DNA of 5,974 nucleotides from Nocardioides sp. (GTDB lineage Bacteria; Actinomycetota; Actinomycetes; Propionibacteriales; Nocardioidaceae). The position numbers and the translations under genes are program-made. Position 1 is the stretch's first letter. Each line of letters opens with the position of its first letter. This document shows, piece after piece, positions 1-5,944 of this stretch. The stretch spans positions 1-5,974 of the forward strand of contig JAPSKJ010000144.1 in NCBI GenBank assembly GCA_031177735.1. The letters run 5' to 3'. The notes beneath the pieces are model-generated. The model did not search any database. It was not told the DNA's origin and was given only the letters and a program-made list of their open reading frames with translations.

Positions 1-1023
1 GCCGTCGTCGTGCCGGCGCGGTTCGACGCCTACGTGGAGGCCAGCCGGCGGGTCTTCGAGATCTTCCGCGACACCACCCCGCTGGTGGAGGGGCTCTCGA
101 TCGACGAGGCGTTCCTCGACGTGGGAGGACTGCGCCGGCTGGCGGGCGAGCCGCTCGACATCGCGGTGGCGCTGCGCGAGCGCGTACGCCGCGAGGTGGG
201 CCTGCCGATCTCGGTCGGGATCGCCCGCACCAAGTTCCTCGCCAAGGTCGCCAGCGCGGTGAGCAAGCCCGACGGGCTGCTGCTGGTGCCACCCGCGCAG
301 GAGCGCGAGTTCCTCCACCCCCTGCCGGTCGAGCGACTCTGGGGCGTGGGGGAGGTGACCCGCGACAAGCTGCACCGCAAGGGCATCCGCACGGTCGGGC
401 AGCTCGCCGCCCGCGAGCGCGACGTCCTGGCCGAGCTGGTGGGTGACCACTCCGGCCGACACCTGTGGGCGCTCGCCAACCTGATGGATCCTCGCCCGGT
501 CGAGGTGGGCCGACGGCGCCGCTCGATCGGCTCGCAGTGCGCGCTCGGGCCCGCCCGGCGGCGTACTCCCGAGGAGCTCGACGCGGTGCTCGTCGGACTG
601 GTCGACCGGGTGACCCGCCGACTGCGCGCGGGAGAGCGCACCGGGCGGACCTTCACGCTGCGGATGCGGTTCGGTGACTACACCCGGGCGACCCGCTCGA
701 CCACCATCGTCGGCACGTCGAGCGGCACCGAGCAGTGGCTGGCGACGGGGCGTGGGCTGCTGCAGGCGGCGCTGCCGATGCTCACCGAGCGCGGGTGCAC
801 GCTGCTCGGCATCAGCATCTCCGGGTTGGCCGATGCGACCACCGAGCAGCTGGAGCTGCCGCTGTGGCAGACGACCCCCGAGGGCGAGGACCGGTCCACC
901 TCGCTCGACGGCGCCCTCGACGAGGTGCGGTCACGCTTCGGCAGCGACGCGGTCACCCGCGGTGTGCTGCTCGGGCGGCAGGTCGGGCTCGAGATGCCGA
1001 CGCTGCCCGACCCTGACCGTTAA
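1..1023 (+). CDS. dinB: DNA polymerase IV, Y-family translesion polymerase (5' end outside window)
   Basis: This is the C-terminal 340 codons of a DinB-type error-prone polymerase, which copies past damaged template bases in short patches and is recruited by the sliding clamp. The reading frame is open from base 1 and ends at TAA 1021-1023. The visible start corresponds to about residue 69 of E. coli DinB, so the first metal-binding Asp and the steric gate are off the left edge. The palm motif SIDEAFLDV (103-108 encodes the Asp-Glu pair equivalent to D103/E104 of E. coli) is intact. A thumb-type helix-hairpin-helix follows (VERLWGVGEVTRDKL, about 328-372), then the little-finger domain with RTFTLRMRFGDYTR. 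QLELPL (847-864) resembles the beta-clamp-binding motif, and about 50 residues follow it, ending in LLGRQVGLEMP. The residues seen look functional. The family assignment is secure; which DinB paralogue this is cannot be told. Confidence 0.96.
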   Translation, partial: AVVVPARFDAYVEASRRVFEIFRDTTPLVEGLSIDEAFLDVGGLRRLAGEPLDIAVALRERVRREVGLPISVGIARTKFLAKVASAVSKPDGLLLVPPAQEREFLHPLPVERLWGVGEVTRDKLHRKGIRTVGQLAARERDVLAELVGDHSGRHLWALANLMDPRPVEVGRRRRSIGSQCALGPARRRTPEELDAVLVGLVDRVTRRLRAGERTGRTFTLRMRFGDYTRATRSTTIVGTSSGTEQWLATGRGLLQAALPMLTERGCTLLGISISGLADATTEQLELPLWQTTPEGEDRSTSLDGALDEVRSRFGSDAVTRGVLLGRQVGLEMPTLPDPDR

Positions 1024-1033
1024 CCTTGCCCGC
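1021..1033 (+). promoter_or_regulatory. Putative -10 element for a leaderless yihY-type transcript
   Basis: TAACCT (1021-1026) fits the TANNNT pattern of actinobacterial -10 elements and lies 7 bases before the GTG at 1034, so transcription would begin at or next to the start codon. The TAA of this hexamer is the stop codon of dinB. No convincing -35 is visible 16-18 bases upstream and there is no Shine-Dalgarno sequence before the GTG. This is a pattern match only; read-through from dinB is equally possible. Confidence 0.4.
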
Positions 1034-2128
1034 GTGGAGGCCGTCGGCGCGCTCGACCGGACGCAGCGCCGGTTCGCGCTGCTGGGCTTCCCGCTCGCGG
1101 TGGTCTACAAGTACTTCGAGGACCAGGGCAGCTACCTGGCCGCGGTGCTGACCTACTACGCCTTCATCGCGATCTTCCCGCTGATGCTGCTCGGGTCCTC
1201 GATCCTGGGCTTCTTCCTCGAGGGCAACCCGGAGCTGCAGGAGCAGCTGCTCAACTCGGCCCTGCACCAGTTCCCGATCATCGGCGAGGAGCTCGGCCGT
1301 CCCGAAGGCCTGCAGGGCTCGCGCGGCGGGGTGATCGTCGGGTCGCTGGCCGCGCTCTACGGCGCGATGGGCCTGGGCCTGGCCATCCAGAACGCCGTCA
1401 ACACCGCCTGGTCGGTGCCGCGCAACAGCCGGCCCAACCCGATCCTGCTGCGGCTGCGCAGCCTGGTGCTGATCGCCACCTCGGGCCTGGCGCTGCTCGC
1501 GGTGAGCATCGTCTCCGTCCTGGGTGCCAACACGCAGGTCTTCGGTCCTCGGGTCGATGCGACCCTGCGTTGGATGATCGCCGCGGCGACCGTGCTGGTG
1601 ATGGGCGCGATGCTGACCCTGGTGATGCGGCTCGCCACCGCCCGTGGGCACTCGCTGCGGGCGGCGGCACCGGGGGCGTTTGCGCTGGCGGTGATGTGGC
1701 AGTCGCTGCAGTGGGCCGGCACGGAGTTCGTCACCCGGGTGCTGGCCGGGCTCGACGGGATGAACGAGACCTTCGCGCTGGTGCTCGGCCTGGTCGGCAT
1801 CATCTATCTCGCCGCCGTCATGGGCGTCCTGGGCATCGAGGTCAACGTCGTCTACGTCCGGCGGTTGTGGCCGCGCGCGTTGCTCACCCCCTTCACCGAC
1901 CGGGTGGACCTGACGGATGCGGATCGGCGGGCCTATGCGTCCTACGTCCTCATGCAGCGCCACAAGGGCTTCGAGACCGTCGCGGTCACCTTCGACGGAC
2001 CCGACGGCGACATCCACGAGATCGTGATGGACCCCTCGTGGGCGAAGAAGCATCCGCGGCGCCGGGCGCTGCCGGAGCCGCCCGAGGGCAATCCGCACGA
2101 CCGCCCGCCCACGCCGCTGGAGCGCTGA
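1034..2128 (+). CDS. yihY: YihY/virulence factor BrkB family inner-membrane protein
   Basis: A 364-residue polytopic membrane protein. The frame is open far upstream inside dinB, but GTG 1034, ten bases past the dinB stop, is the first sensible start and gives the usual family N-terminus. The hallmark first membrane segment (SYLAAVLTYYAFIAIFPL, residues 33-50) carries the alternating Ala/Tyr/Pro pattern typical of YihY/BrkB. Further hydrophobic segments lie at roughly 98-122, 141-165, 180-201, 209-232 and 247-275, giving six in total. A charged region of about 85 residues (280-364) follows and ends in a Pro/Arg-rich tail, probably cytoplasmic. The family was once annotated as ribonuclease BN, which is now known to be wrong; its role is unsettled, with transport or envelope functions proposed. 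The gene overlaps nothing and faces pcm tail to tail. The family call is firm; the function is not known. Confidence 0.93.
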   Translation: MEAVGALDRTQRRFALLGFPLAVVYKYFEDQGSYLAAVLTYYAFIAIFPLMLLGSSILGFFLEGNPELQEQLLNSALHQFPIIGEELGRPEGLQGSRGGVIVGSLAALYGAMGLGLAIQNAVNTAWSVPRNSRPNPILLRLRSLVLIATSGLALLAVSIVSVLGANTQVFGPRVDATLRWMIAAATVLVMGAMLTLVMRLATARGHSLRAAAPGAFALAVMWQSLQWAGTEFVTRVLAGLDGMNETFALVLGLVGIIYLAAVMGVLGIEVNVVYVRRLWPRALLTPFTDRVDLTDADRRAYASYVLMQRHKGFETVAVTFDGPDGDIHEIVMDPSWAKKHPRRRALPEPPEGNPHDRPPTPLER

Positions 2129-2142
2129 CCCGGCAGGCCGGG
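2129..2142. terminator. Short GC hairpin between convergent genes
   Basis: The 19-base gap between the yihY-type and pcm stop codons contains CCCGG-CAGG-CCGGG, a 5-bp all-GC stem with a 4-base loop. It is positioned to act on transcripts arriving from both sides. There is no T-tract on either strand, so it is not a canonical intrinsic terminator, and such stems arise easily in sequence this GC-rich. Confidence 0.3.
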
Positions 2143-2147
2143 GCCGC

Positions 2148-2696
2148 TCACACCAGCGGCACGAACCGGTAGTGACCGTGTTCGCTGATCGTGCCGTCGG
2201 CCTCCACGCGCAGCATCACGCCCGAGACGGGCACCACCATCCGGCCGCCCTCGGCCAACTGTGCGCGCAGCTCCTCGGGGAGCGTGGTGGCGTTGGCGGA
2301 GACCAGGATCCGGTCGTACGGCGCCAGGTGAGGCAGTCCGAGCACTCCGTCGGTCGCGGGCTCGATGCGGGCCCACGGCTGGCGGGTGCGCGCCAGGTTG
2401 TGCCGTCCGAAGTCGACCAGCTTCGGCACTCGCTCCACACCGACCACCTCGCCGGTCGGCCCGACGAGGTGGGCGAGCAGGGCGGTGGTCCACCCGGAGC
2501 CGGCCCCCACGTCGAGCACTCGGTGGCCGGGCTGCGGGTCGAGCAGCCGCAGCATCGCCTCCACGGTCAGCGGCTGGGAGTTGGTCTGTCCGGCCCCGAT
2601 GGCGATCGGCCCGTCGAAGCCGGCCCGCGGTCGGTCCCGCCGCGGCAGGAAGCCCTCCCGTGGCATCGCCCGGAACGCCTCGGCGATGCGGTCCAC
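2148..2696 (-). CDS. pcm: Protein-L-isoaspartate O-methyltransferase
   Basis: A 182-residue cytosolic enzyme that transfers a methyl group from S-adenosylmethionine to L-isoaspartyl residues in aged proteins, starting their repair. The substrate-site motif GAGQTNSQP (residues 34-42, the counterpart of GQTISQP in E. coli Pcm) is intact. So are SAM motif I, VLDVGAGSGWTT (60-71), the acidic post-I region VVGVERVPKL (84-93), PYDRILVSA (126-134) and LAEGGRMVVPV (147-157). It ends in the family's FVPLV. The chosen GTG at 2696 gives VDRIAEAFRAMPREGFLP, which aligns with the conserved ALAAVPREKF helix. This makes the protein about 25 residues shorter than E. coli Pcm at the N-terminus. Upstream in-frame starts would run through the divergent promoter region and lack family similarity. 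It is divergent from the enoyl-CoA hydratase gene. Confidence 0.93.
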   Translation of the reverse strand: MDRIAEAFRAMPREGFLPRRDRPRAGFDGPIAIGAGQTNSQPLTVEAMLRLLDPQPGHRVLDVGAGSGWTTALLAHLVGPTGEVVGVERVPKLVDFGRHNLARTRQPWARIEPATDGVLGLPHLAPYDRILVSANATTLPEELRAQLAEGGRMVVPVSGVMLRVEADGTISEHGHYRFVPLV

Positions 2697-2708
2697 CCTC
2701 CCACTATG
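2697..2708 (-). promoter_or_regulatory. Putative -10 element for leaderless pcm
   Basis: Read on the minus strand, CATAGT (2708-2703) is followed by the 6-base spacer GGGAGG and then GTG at 2696. The A at position 2 and T at position 6 match the two most conserved -10 bases. The purine run GGGAGG touches the start codon, too close for normal Shine-Dalgarno pairing, which favours a leaderless start. No clear -35 is visible. Confidence 0.4.
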
Positions 2709-2783
2709 CCGCGCCCGCCGGCCTCGGCCTCCCGACCGGGGCAGCCTCCGCATGTCGGGCCGGGCTTTGCGTACCGCCCCGGG

Positions 2784-2795
2784 CAGGATCGGCAC
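2784..2795 (+). promoter_or_regulatory. RBS or leaderless -10 upstream of the enoyl-CoA hydratase
   Basis: CAGGAT (2784-2789) can be read in two ways. The AGGA inside it (2785-2788) is a Shine-Dalgarno core 7 bases before ATG 2796, and the whole hexamer is a -10-like sequence with a 6-base spacer to the ATG. Either reading supports the ATG at 2796 as the true start. The sequence cannot say which is used. Confidence 0.5.
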
Positions 2796-3575
2796 ATGGC
2801 CGACAACGACGTCACCGCGCAGACCCAAGCCGACGAGCTGGTCCACTACGCCGTCACCGACGGCGTCGCCACGATCACCCTCGACTCCCCGCACAACCGC
2901 AACGCGCTCTCCCAGCGCCTGGTCGCCGAGCTGCGCGCACGACTGCACGACGCCGACGAGGACGACACCGTCAAGGCGGTGGTGCTGCGCTCCTCAGGCC
3001 GGGTCTTCTGCTCCGGGGCGGACCTGTCGGAGGCCGCCACGGTGCCGATGGTCGAGGGCGCCCGCGCGATCGTGGGTCTGCAGCGCACCATCGTCGCGCT
3101 CACCAAGCCGGTGGTCACCGAGCTCGCCGGACCGGTGCGTGCGGGCGGGATCGGCATCGTCGCCTCGTCCGACATCGTCGTCGCTGCCGAGAGCGCCGAC
3201 TTCGCCCTCACGGAGGTCAAGCTCGGCCTCACCCCCGCAGTCATCTCGTTGACGGTGCTGCCCCGGCTGACCAGTCGCGCGGCGGCGTACACGTTCCTCA
3301 CCGGAGAGAAGTTCACCGCCGCCGAGGCGGTCGGCATGGGACTGGTCACCCGCGCCGTGCCGGCCGACCAGGTGGAGGCGGAGGTCGCCCGGGTGGCGGC
3401 GTCGCTGGCCAGCGGATCGACGCAGGGTCTGCGCGAGACCAAGCTGCTCCTGGCGGCCGACCTGGTGCACCGCATCGACGCACGCGGTGAGGAGATGGCG
3501 CAGCTGAGCGGGCATCTGTTCGGCACCCCGGAGGCGCGCGAGGCGATGCTCGCCTTCCTCTCCCGGAAGTCCTGA
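2796..3575 (+). CDS. Enoyl-CoA hydratase/isomerase (crotonase) family protein
   Basis: A 259-residue crotonase-fold enzyme, a normal family length, expected to add water across, or otherwise process, an alpha,beta-unsaturated acyl-CoA thioester in fatty-acid or branched-chain amino-acid breakdown. The first oxyanion-hole loop is FCSGADL (residues 71-77) and the second is VRAGGIGIVASSDI (114-127). Glu140, in FALTEVKLGLTPAVIS, aligns with catalytic Glu164 of rat mitochondrial hydratase. The position of Glu144 is occupied by Gly120. This GGxG plus TEVxLGLxPAVIS pattern resembles LiuC-type methylglutaconyl-CoA hydratases and, as I recall it, mycobacterial EchA7, so a role in leucine or isoprenoid catabolism is possible. 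No acyl-CoA dehydrogenase or carboxylase neighbour supports this. The ATG fits the signal at 2784-2789; the frame stays open further upstream, but that part overlaps pcm and shows no family similarity. Family firm, substrate unknown. Confidence 0.93.
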   Translation: MADNDVTAQTQADELVHYAVTDGVATITLDSPHNRNALSQRLVAELRARLHDADEDDTVKAVVLRSSGRVFCSGADLSEAATVPMVEGARAIVGLQRTIVALTKPVVTELAGPVRAGGIGIVASSDIVVAAESADFALTEVKLGLTPAVISLTVLPRLTSRAAAYTFLTGEKFTAAEAVGMGLVTRAVPADQVEAEVARVAASLASGSTQGLRETKLLLAADLVHRIDARGEEMAQLSGHLFGTPEAREAMLAFLSRKS

Positions 3576-3597
3576 CCCGCGCGAATCGGCAACATCT

Positions 3598-3628
3598 TCG
3601 CCAGTGCCGGAAAACGCTATTCTGGCGA
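3598..3628. promoter_or_regulatory. Inverted repeat overlapping the helD promoter, candidate operator
   Basis: TCGCCAG (3598-3604) and CTGGCGA (3622-3628) form a perfect 7-bp inverted repeat with a 17-base spacer. The right arm overlaps the last bases of the putative -10 (3618-3623), where a bound dimeric repressor would block RNA polymerase. If transcription starts near 3632, the repeat is not in the RNA, so a DNA-binding site is likelier than a hairpin. No known regulator consensus was recognised. Confidence 0.35.
3618..3623 (+). promoter_or_regulatory. Putative -10 element for helD
   Basis: TATTCT is the best -10-like hexamer in the window, differing from TATAAT at two positions. It ends 8 bases before GTG 3632, consistent with a leaderless or near-leaderless message, and no Shine-Dalgarno sequence precedes the GTG. 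The stretch 17 bases further upstream (around 3595-3600) is a poor -35. Confidence 0.5.
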
Positions 3629-3631
3629 GTT

Positions 3632-5935
3632 GTGCGAAATGCAGAAAAGCGATTGCCGCAATCACTCGATATCAATGATAACAGGCCTTTTCGAGCCGAT
3701 ATCGCAACCCGCGACGACGCCGATTTCATCGCCCGTGCCGCCCGCCGGCGAGACGACCTGCTCGCGGAGGCGCGGGAGGCGCTGACCCGCGTTCGAGCGC
3801 GCGTCGCCCGGCTGCCCGCCCACCGGGTGGAGCGCGACGCGGAGGTGGCCAGGCTGGAGCGCCGGATCGCCGGCCTCGCGGCGGCCGGGTCAGCGGTCGC
3901 GTTCGGGCGTCTCGACCTGGTCGACGGGAACCGGATCTACGTGGGGCGGACCGGTCTGGCCGACGAGGACCACGAGACGCTGGTGGTCGACTGGCGGGCA
4001 CCGGCCGCGCGCCCGTTCTACGCCGCCACCACCGCTCATCCCCTCGGAGTACGCCGCCGGCGGCACCTGAGGGTCCGCGACGACCGTCTGCTCGGCGTCG
4101 ACGACGAGGTGCTGACCGGGACGCCTGACGGCGAGGACGCGTCCGGGTCCCACGAGCACCTGCTCGACGTGCTGACCGCGCCGCGCGGGCGCCGGATGCA
4201 CGACATCGTCCGCACCATCCAGGCCGATCAGGACCGGATCATCCGCGCGCCGCTCGGCGGCGCGCTCGTGGTGCAGGGTGCCCCGGGCACCGGGAAGACG
4301 GCGGTGGCGCTGCACCGGGCGGCGTACCTGCTCCACGAGCACCGCAACCGGCTCTCGCGGCGTGGCGTGCTGCTGATCGGGCCGACGCGGGTGTTCCTCG
4401 ACCACGTCTCGGAGGTGCTGCCGGCGTTGGGTGAGTCCGACGTGGTCGCAGCCACGATGGCCGACCTCTTCCCTGGCGTCTCGGCCGACGCAGTGGAGCG
4501 CCCGGACGTGGCGGCGGTCAAGGGCCGGCTGGCGATGGTCGACGTGGTGCGTGAGGCCGTCGCGGCGCTCCAGCAGGCTCCGGAGGAGGGCGTGCGGGTC
4601 GTGGTCGGGGCGGGGCACGAGCTCACCCTCGACGGCGGGGTGTGCGGCGACCTGCGCGACCGTGCCCGGGCCACGGGACTCCCGCACAACGCCGCCCGGG
4701 TCACCTTCCGCACCGCACTGCTCGACGCGCTGGCGGCCGCCTGGGCGGCGCAGATCGGCACCGACCCGATCGACGGCGGGCTGCTGCTCGACGTGCACGA
4801 CGTGGCCGACCTGCGGCGCGAGCTCGCCGAGACCCCCGAGGTCGAGGAGGTTGTCGACCGCCTGTGGCCGCGGCTCACGCCGCAGCGCCTGCTCGAGCGG
4901 CTGTGGGCGGACGACGCGCTGCTCGAGGTCGCCGCTCGGCCGCTGAGCCCCGACGAGCGCGTGCTGCTCCGCCGCCCGACGGGGTCCGCGTGGACGTCCG
5001 CGGACGTGCCGCTGCTCGACGAAGCGGCCGAGGTGCTCGGTCGAGACGACTCCGCCGAGCGTGCCCGCGCAGCGGCCGAACGTGAGGCGGAGGTGCGCTA
5101 CGCCCGCGGGGTGCTGGAGATTCTGCACGGCTCCCGGGCGCTCGAGGACGACGAGACCTCCGGCGAGGTCTCCGACAGGGCCGACGTCGAGGGCCTGCTC
5201 GGCGTCGCCGCCGAGGAGCTGGCCGATCATTTCGCCGACCGCGACCACCGCACGCTCGCGGAGCGTGCGATCGCCGACCGCTCCTGGACCTACGGCCACG
5301 TGATCGTCGACGAGGCGCAGGAGCTCACTCCGATGGACTGGCGCGCGCTGGTGCGGCGGTGCCCGACCAGGTCGATGACCGTGGTGGGTGATCTCGCCCA
5401 GTGCGCCCGGCCCGAGGCGCCGGAGTCCTGGGCGCAGGCGCTGGAGCCGGCGCTGGCCGGGCGGTGGGGGGTCGTCGAGCTCGACGTGTCCTACCGCACC
5501 CCGGCGGAGATCATCGAGGTGGCGGCCCGGGTGCTCGCGGCGACCCGGCCGGGTCTGCGCGCCCCGCGGGCCATCCGGAGCAGCGGTCGGCCTGTGGAGA
5601 CACAGGTCGGCGTGGACGACGTCGTGACAGCCGCCGCGGTGCGCGCCCGGAGCTGGGCGACCGCTCCCGGCACCACGGCGGTCATCGCCCCCGACGACCT
5701 GGTGGCGCAGCTGCGCAGCGTGCTCGCGGAGGTCGACGCCGTCGTGCACACCGCCCGCTCGAGCAAGGGGCTCGAGTTCGATCGGGTGGTGGTGGTCCAG
5801 CCGCACCGCCTCGGCGGGGGCGGCGACCTGTACGTCGCGCTGACCCGGGCGAGCACCGCCCTGTGCGTCCTCACCGACCAGCAGCAGCCACCGTGGGGGC
5901 CCGACGTTTCTGCCTCAGGGCCACTGGCTCCTTAG
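3632..5935 (+). CDS. helD: HelD-type RNA polymerase-associated UvrD-like ATPase/helicase
   Basis: A 767-residue superfamily 1 ATPase. HelD proteins bind RNA polymerase, reach into its secondary and primary channels and use ATP to release it from DNA; some actinobacterial members (HelR) protect against rifamycins. The N-terminus has two predicted helices (about 28-62 and 65-85), then the family signature FGRLDLVDG (91-99) and VVDWRAPAARPFY. Helicase motifs are complete: Walker A GAPGTGKT (216-223), motif Ia LLIGPTRVFL, Walker B VDEAQ (559-563), VVGDLAQ (584-590), YRTP (621-624), SSKGLEFD (710-717) and YVALTRA (734-740). An acidic stretch at 505-515 may be part of the primary-channel loop. The frame opens just upstream, and after GTG 3632 the only other in-frame starts are TTG 3653 and GTG 3827, the latter cutting into the coiled coil. 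The first 25 codons are AT-rich, unlike the rest. Whether it is a housekeeping HelD or a HelR cannot be decided. Confidence 0.92.
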   Translation: MRNAEKRLPQSLDINDNRPFRADIATRDDADFIARAARRRDDLLAEAREALTRVRARVARLPAHRVERDAEVARLERRIAGLAAAGSAVAFGRLDLVDGNRIYVGRTGLADEDHETLVVDWRAPAARPFYAATTAHPLGVRRRRHLRVRDDRLLGVDDEVLTGTPDGEDASGSHEHLLDVLTAPRGRRMHDIVRTIQADQDRIIRAPLGGALVVQGAPGTGKTAVALHRAAYLLHEHRNRLSRRGVLLIGPTRVFLDHVSEVLPALGESDVVAATMADLFPGVSADAVERPDVAAVKGRLAMVDVVREAVAALQQAPEEGVRVVVGAGHELTLDGGVCGDLRDRARATGLPHNAARVTFRTALLDALAAAWAAQIGTDPIDGGLLLDVHDVADLRRELAETPEVEEVVDRLWPRLTPQRLLERLWADDALLEVAARPLSPDERVLLRRPTGSAWTSADVPLLDEAAEVLGRDDSAERARAAAEREAEVRYARGVLEILHGSRALEDDETSGEVSDRADVEGLLGVAAEELADHFADRDHRTLAERAIADRSWTYGHVIVDEAQELTPMDWRALVRRCPTRSMTVVGDLAQCARPEAPESWAQALEPALAGRWGVVELDVSYRTPAEIIEVAARVLAATRPGLRAPRAIRSSGRPVETQVGVDDVVTAAAVRARSWATAPGTTAVIAPDDLVAQLRSVLAEVDAVVHTARSSKGLEFDRVVVVQPHRLGGGGDLYVALTRASTALCVLTDQQQPPWGPDVSASGPLAP
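3651..3663. repeat. Small inverted repeat in the helD 5' codons
   Basis: GATTG-CCG-CAATC is a 5-bp inverted repeat with a 3-base centre, about 20 bases inside the helD reading frame. It could fold as a weak hairpin near the mRNA 5' end or form part of a protein-binding site, and it lies in the same AT-rich island as the larger repeat upstream. It could also be chance. Confidence 0.25.
3667..3703. repeat. Pair of CGATATC direct repeats, 30 bp apart
   Basis: CGATATC occurs at 3667-3673 and again at 3697-3703, exactly 30 bp apart, close to three helical turns. Each contains the palindrome GATATC, which is unexpected twice in so short a stretch of a GC-rich genome. Both lie inside the first 24 codons of helD as called here. 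They are candidate binding sites on the same DNA face, with no regulator identified. Confidence 0.3.
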
Positions 5936-5944
5936 CCTGGAGGG
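5933..5944 (+). promoter_or_regulatory. Putative -10 element for the leaderless gene at the right edge
   Basis: TAGCCT (5933-5938) fits TANNNT and is followed by a 6-base spacer, GGAGGG, and GTG 5945. The TAG is also the stop codon of helD. GGAGG lies only one base from the GTG, too close for normal Shine-Dalgarno pairing, so a leaderless start is the better reading. Confidence 0.45.

Larger units (their letters stand above)
2697..2795. other. Divergent intergenic region between pcm and the enoyl-CoA hydratase gene
   Basis: This 99-base region must carry both outward promoters. Beyond the two -10-like hexamers annotated separately it holds a tandem GGCCTC pair (2720-2731) and a 6-bp inverted repeat, CCCGAC (2731-2736) and GTCGGG (2754-2759). 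Both are weak signals at this base composition. No small ORF or RNA structure is convincing. Confidence 0.5.

Noticed and set aside
674..1033. Upstream extension of the YihY-type reading frame through dinB
   Set aside because: The 120 extra residues are Arg/Ser/Pro-rich frame-shifted dinB sequence with no membrane or family character; the family N-terminus begins at the GTG at 1034.
953..2098. Minus-strand ORF of 381 codons antisense to the YihY-type gene
   Set aside because: It is Gln/Arg/His-rich low-complexity translation with no recognisable motif; the plus strand encodes a clear six-segment membrane protein.
2731..2759. CCCGAC-N17-GTCGGG inverted repeat between pcm and the hydratase as an operator
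   Set aside because: A 6-bp GC-only repeat is expected by chance at this base composition; its N17 spacing equals that of the helD repeat, but the arms are unrelated.
2172..2795. Upstream extension of the enoyl-CoA hydratase frame, antisense to pcm
   Set aside because: It is open only because of high GC. It overlaps the well-supported pcm gene on the other strand and has no crotonase similarity before residue 1 at ATG 2796.
3890..5806. Long 638-codon minus-strand ORF antisense to helD
   Set aside because: It is His/Arg/Gly/Pro-rich with no domain pattern, as expected for a shadow of a GC-rich gene, and the opposite strand encodes complete helicase motifs.
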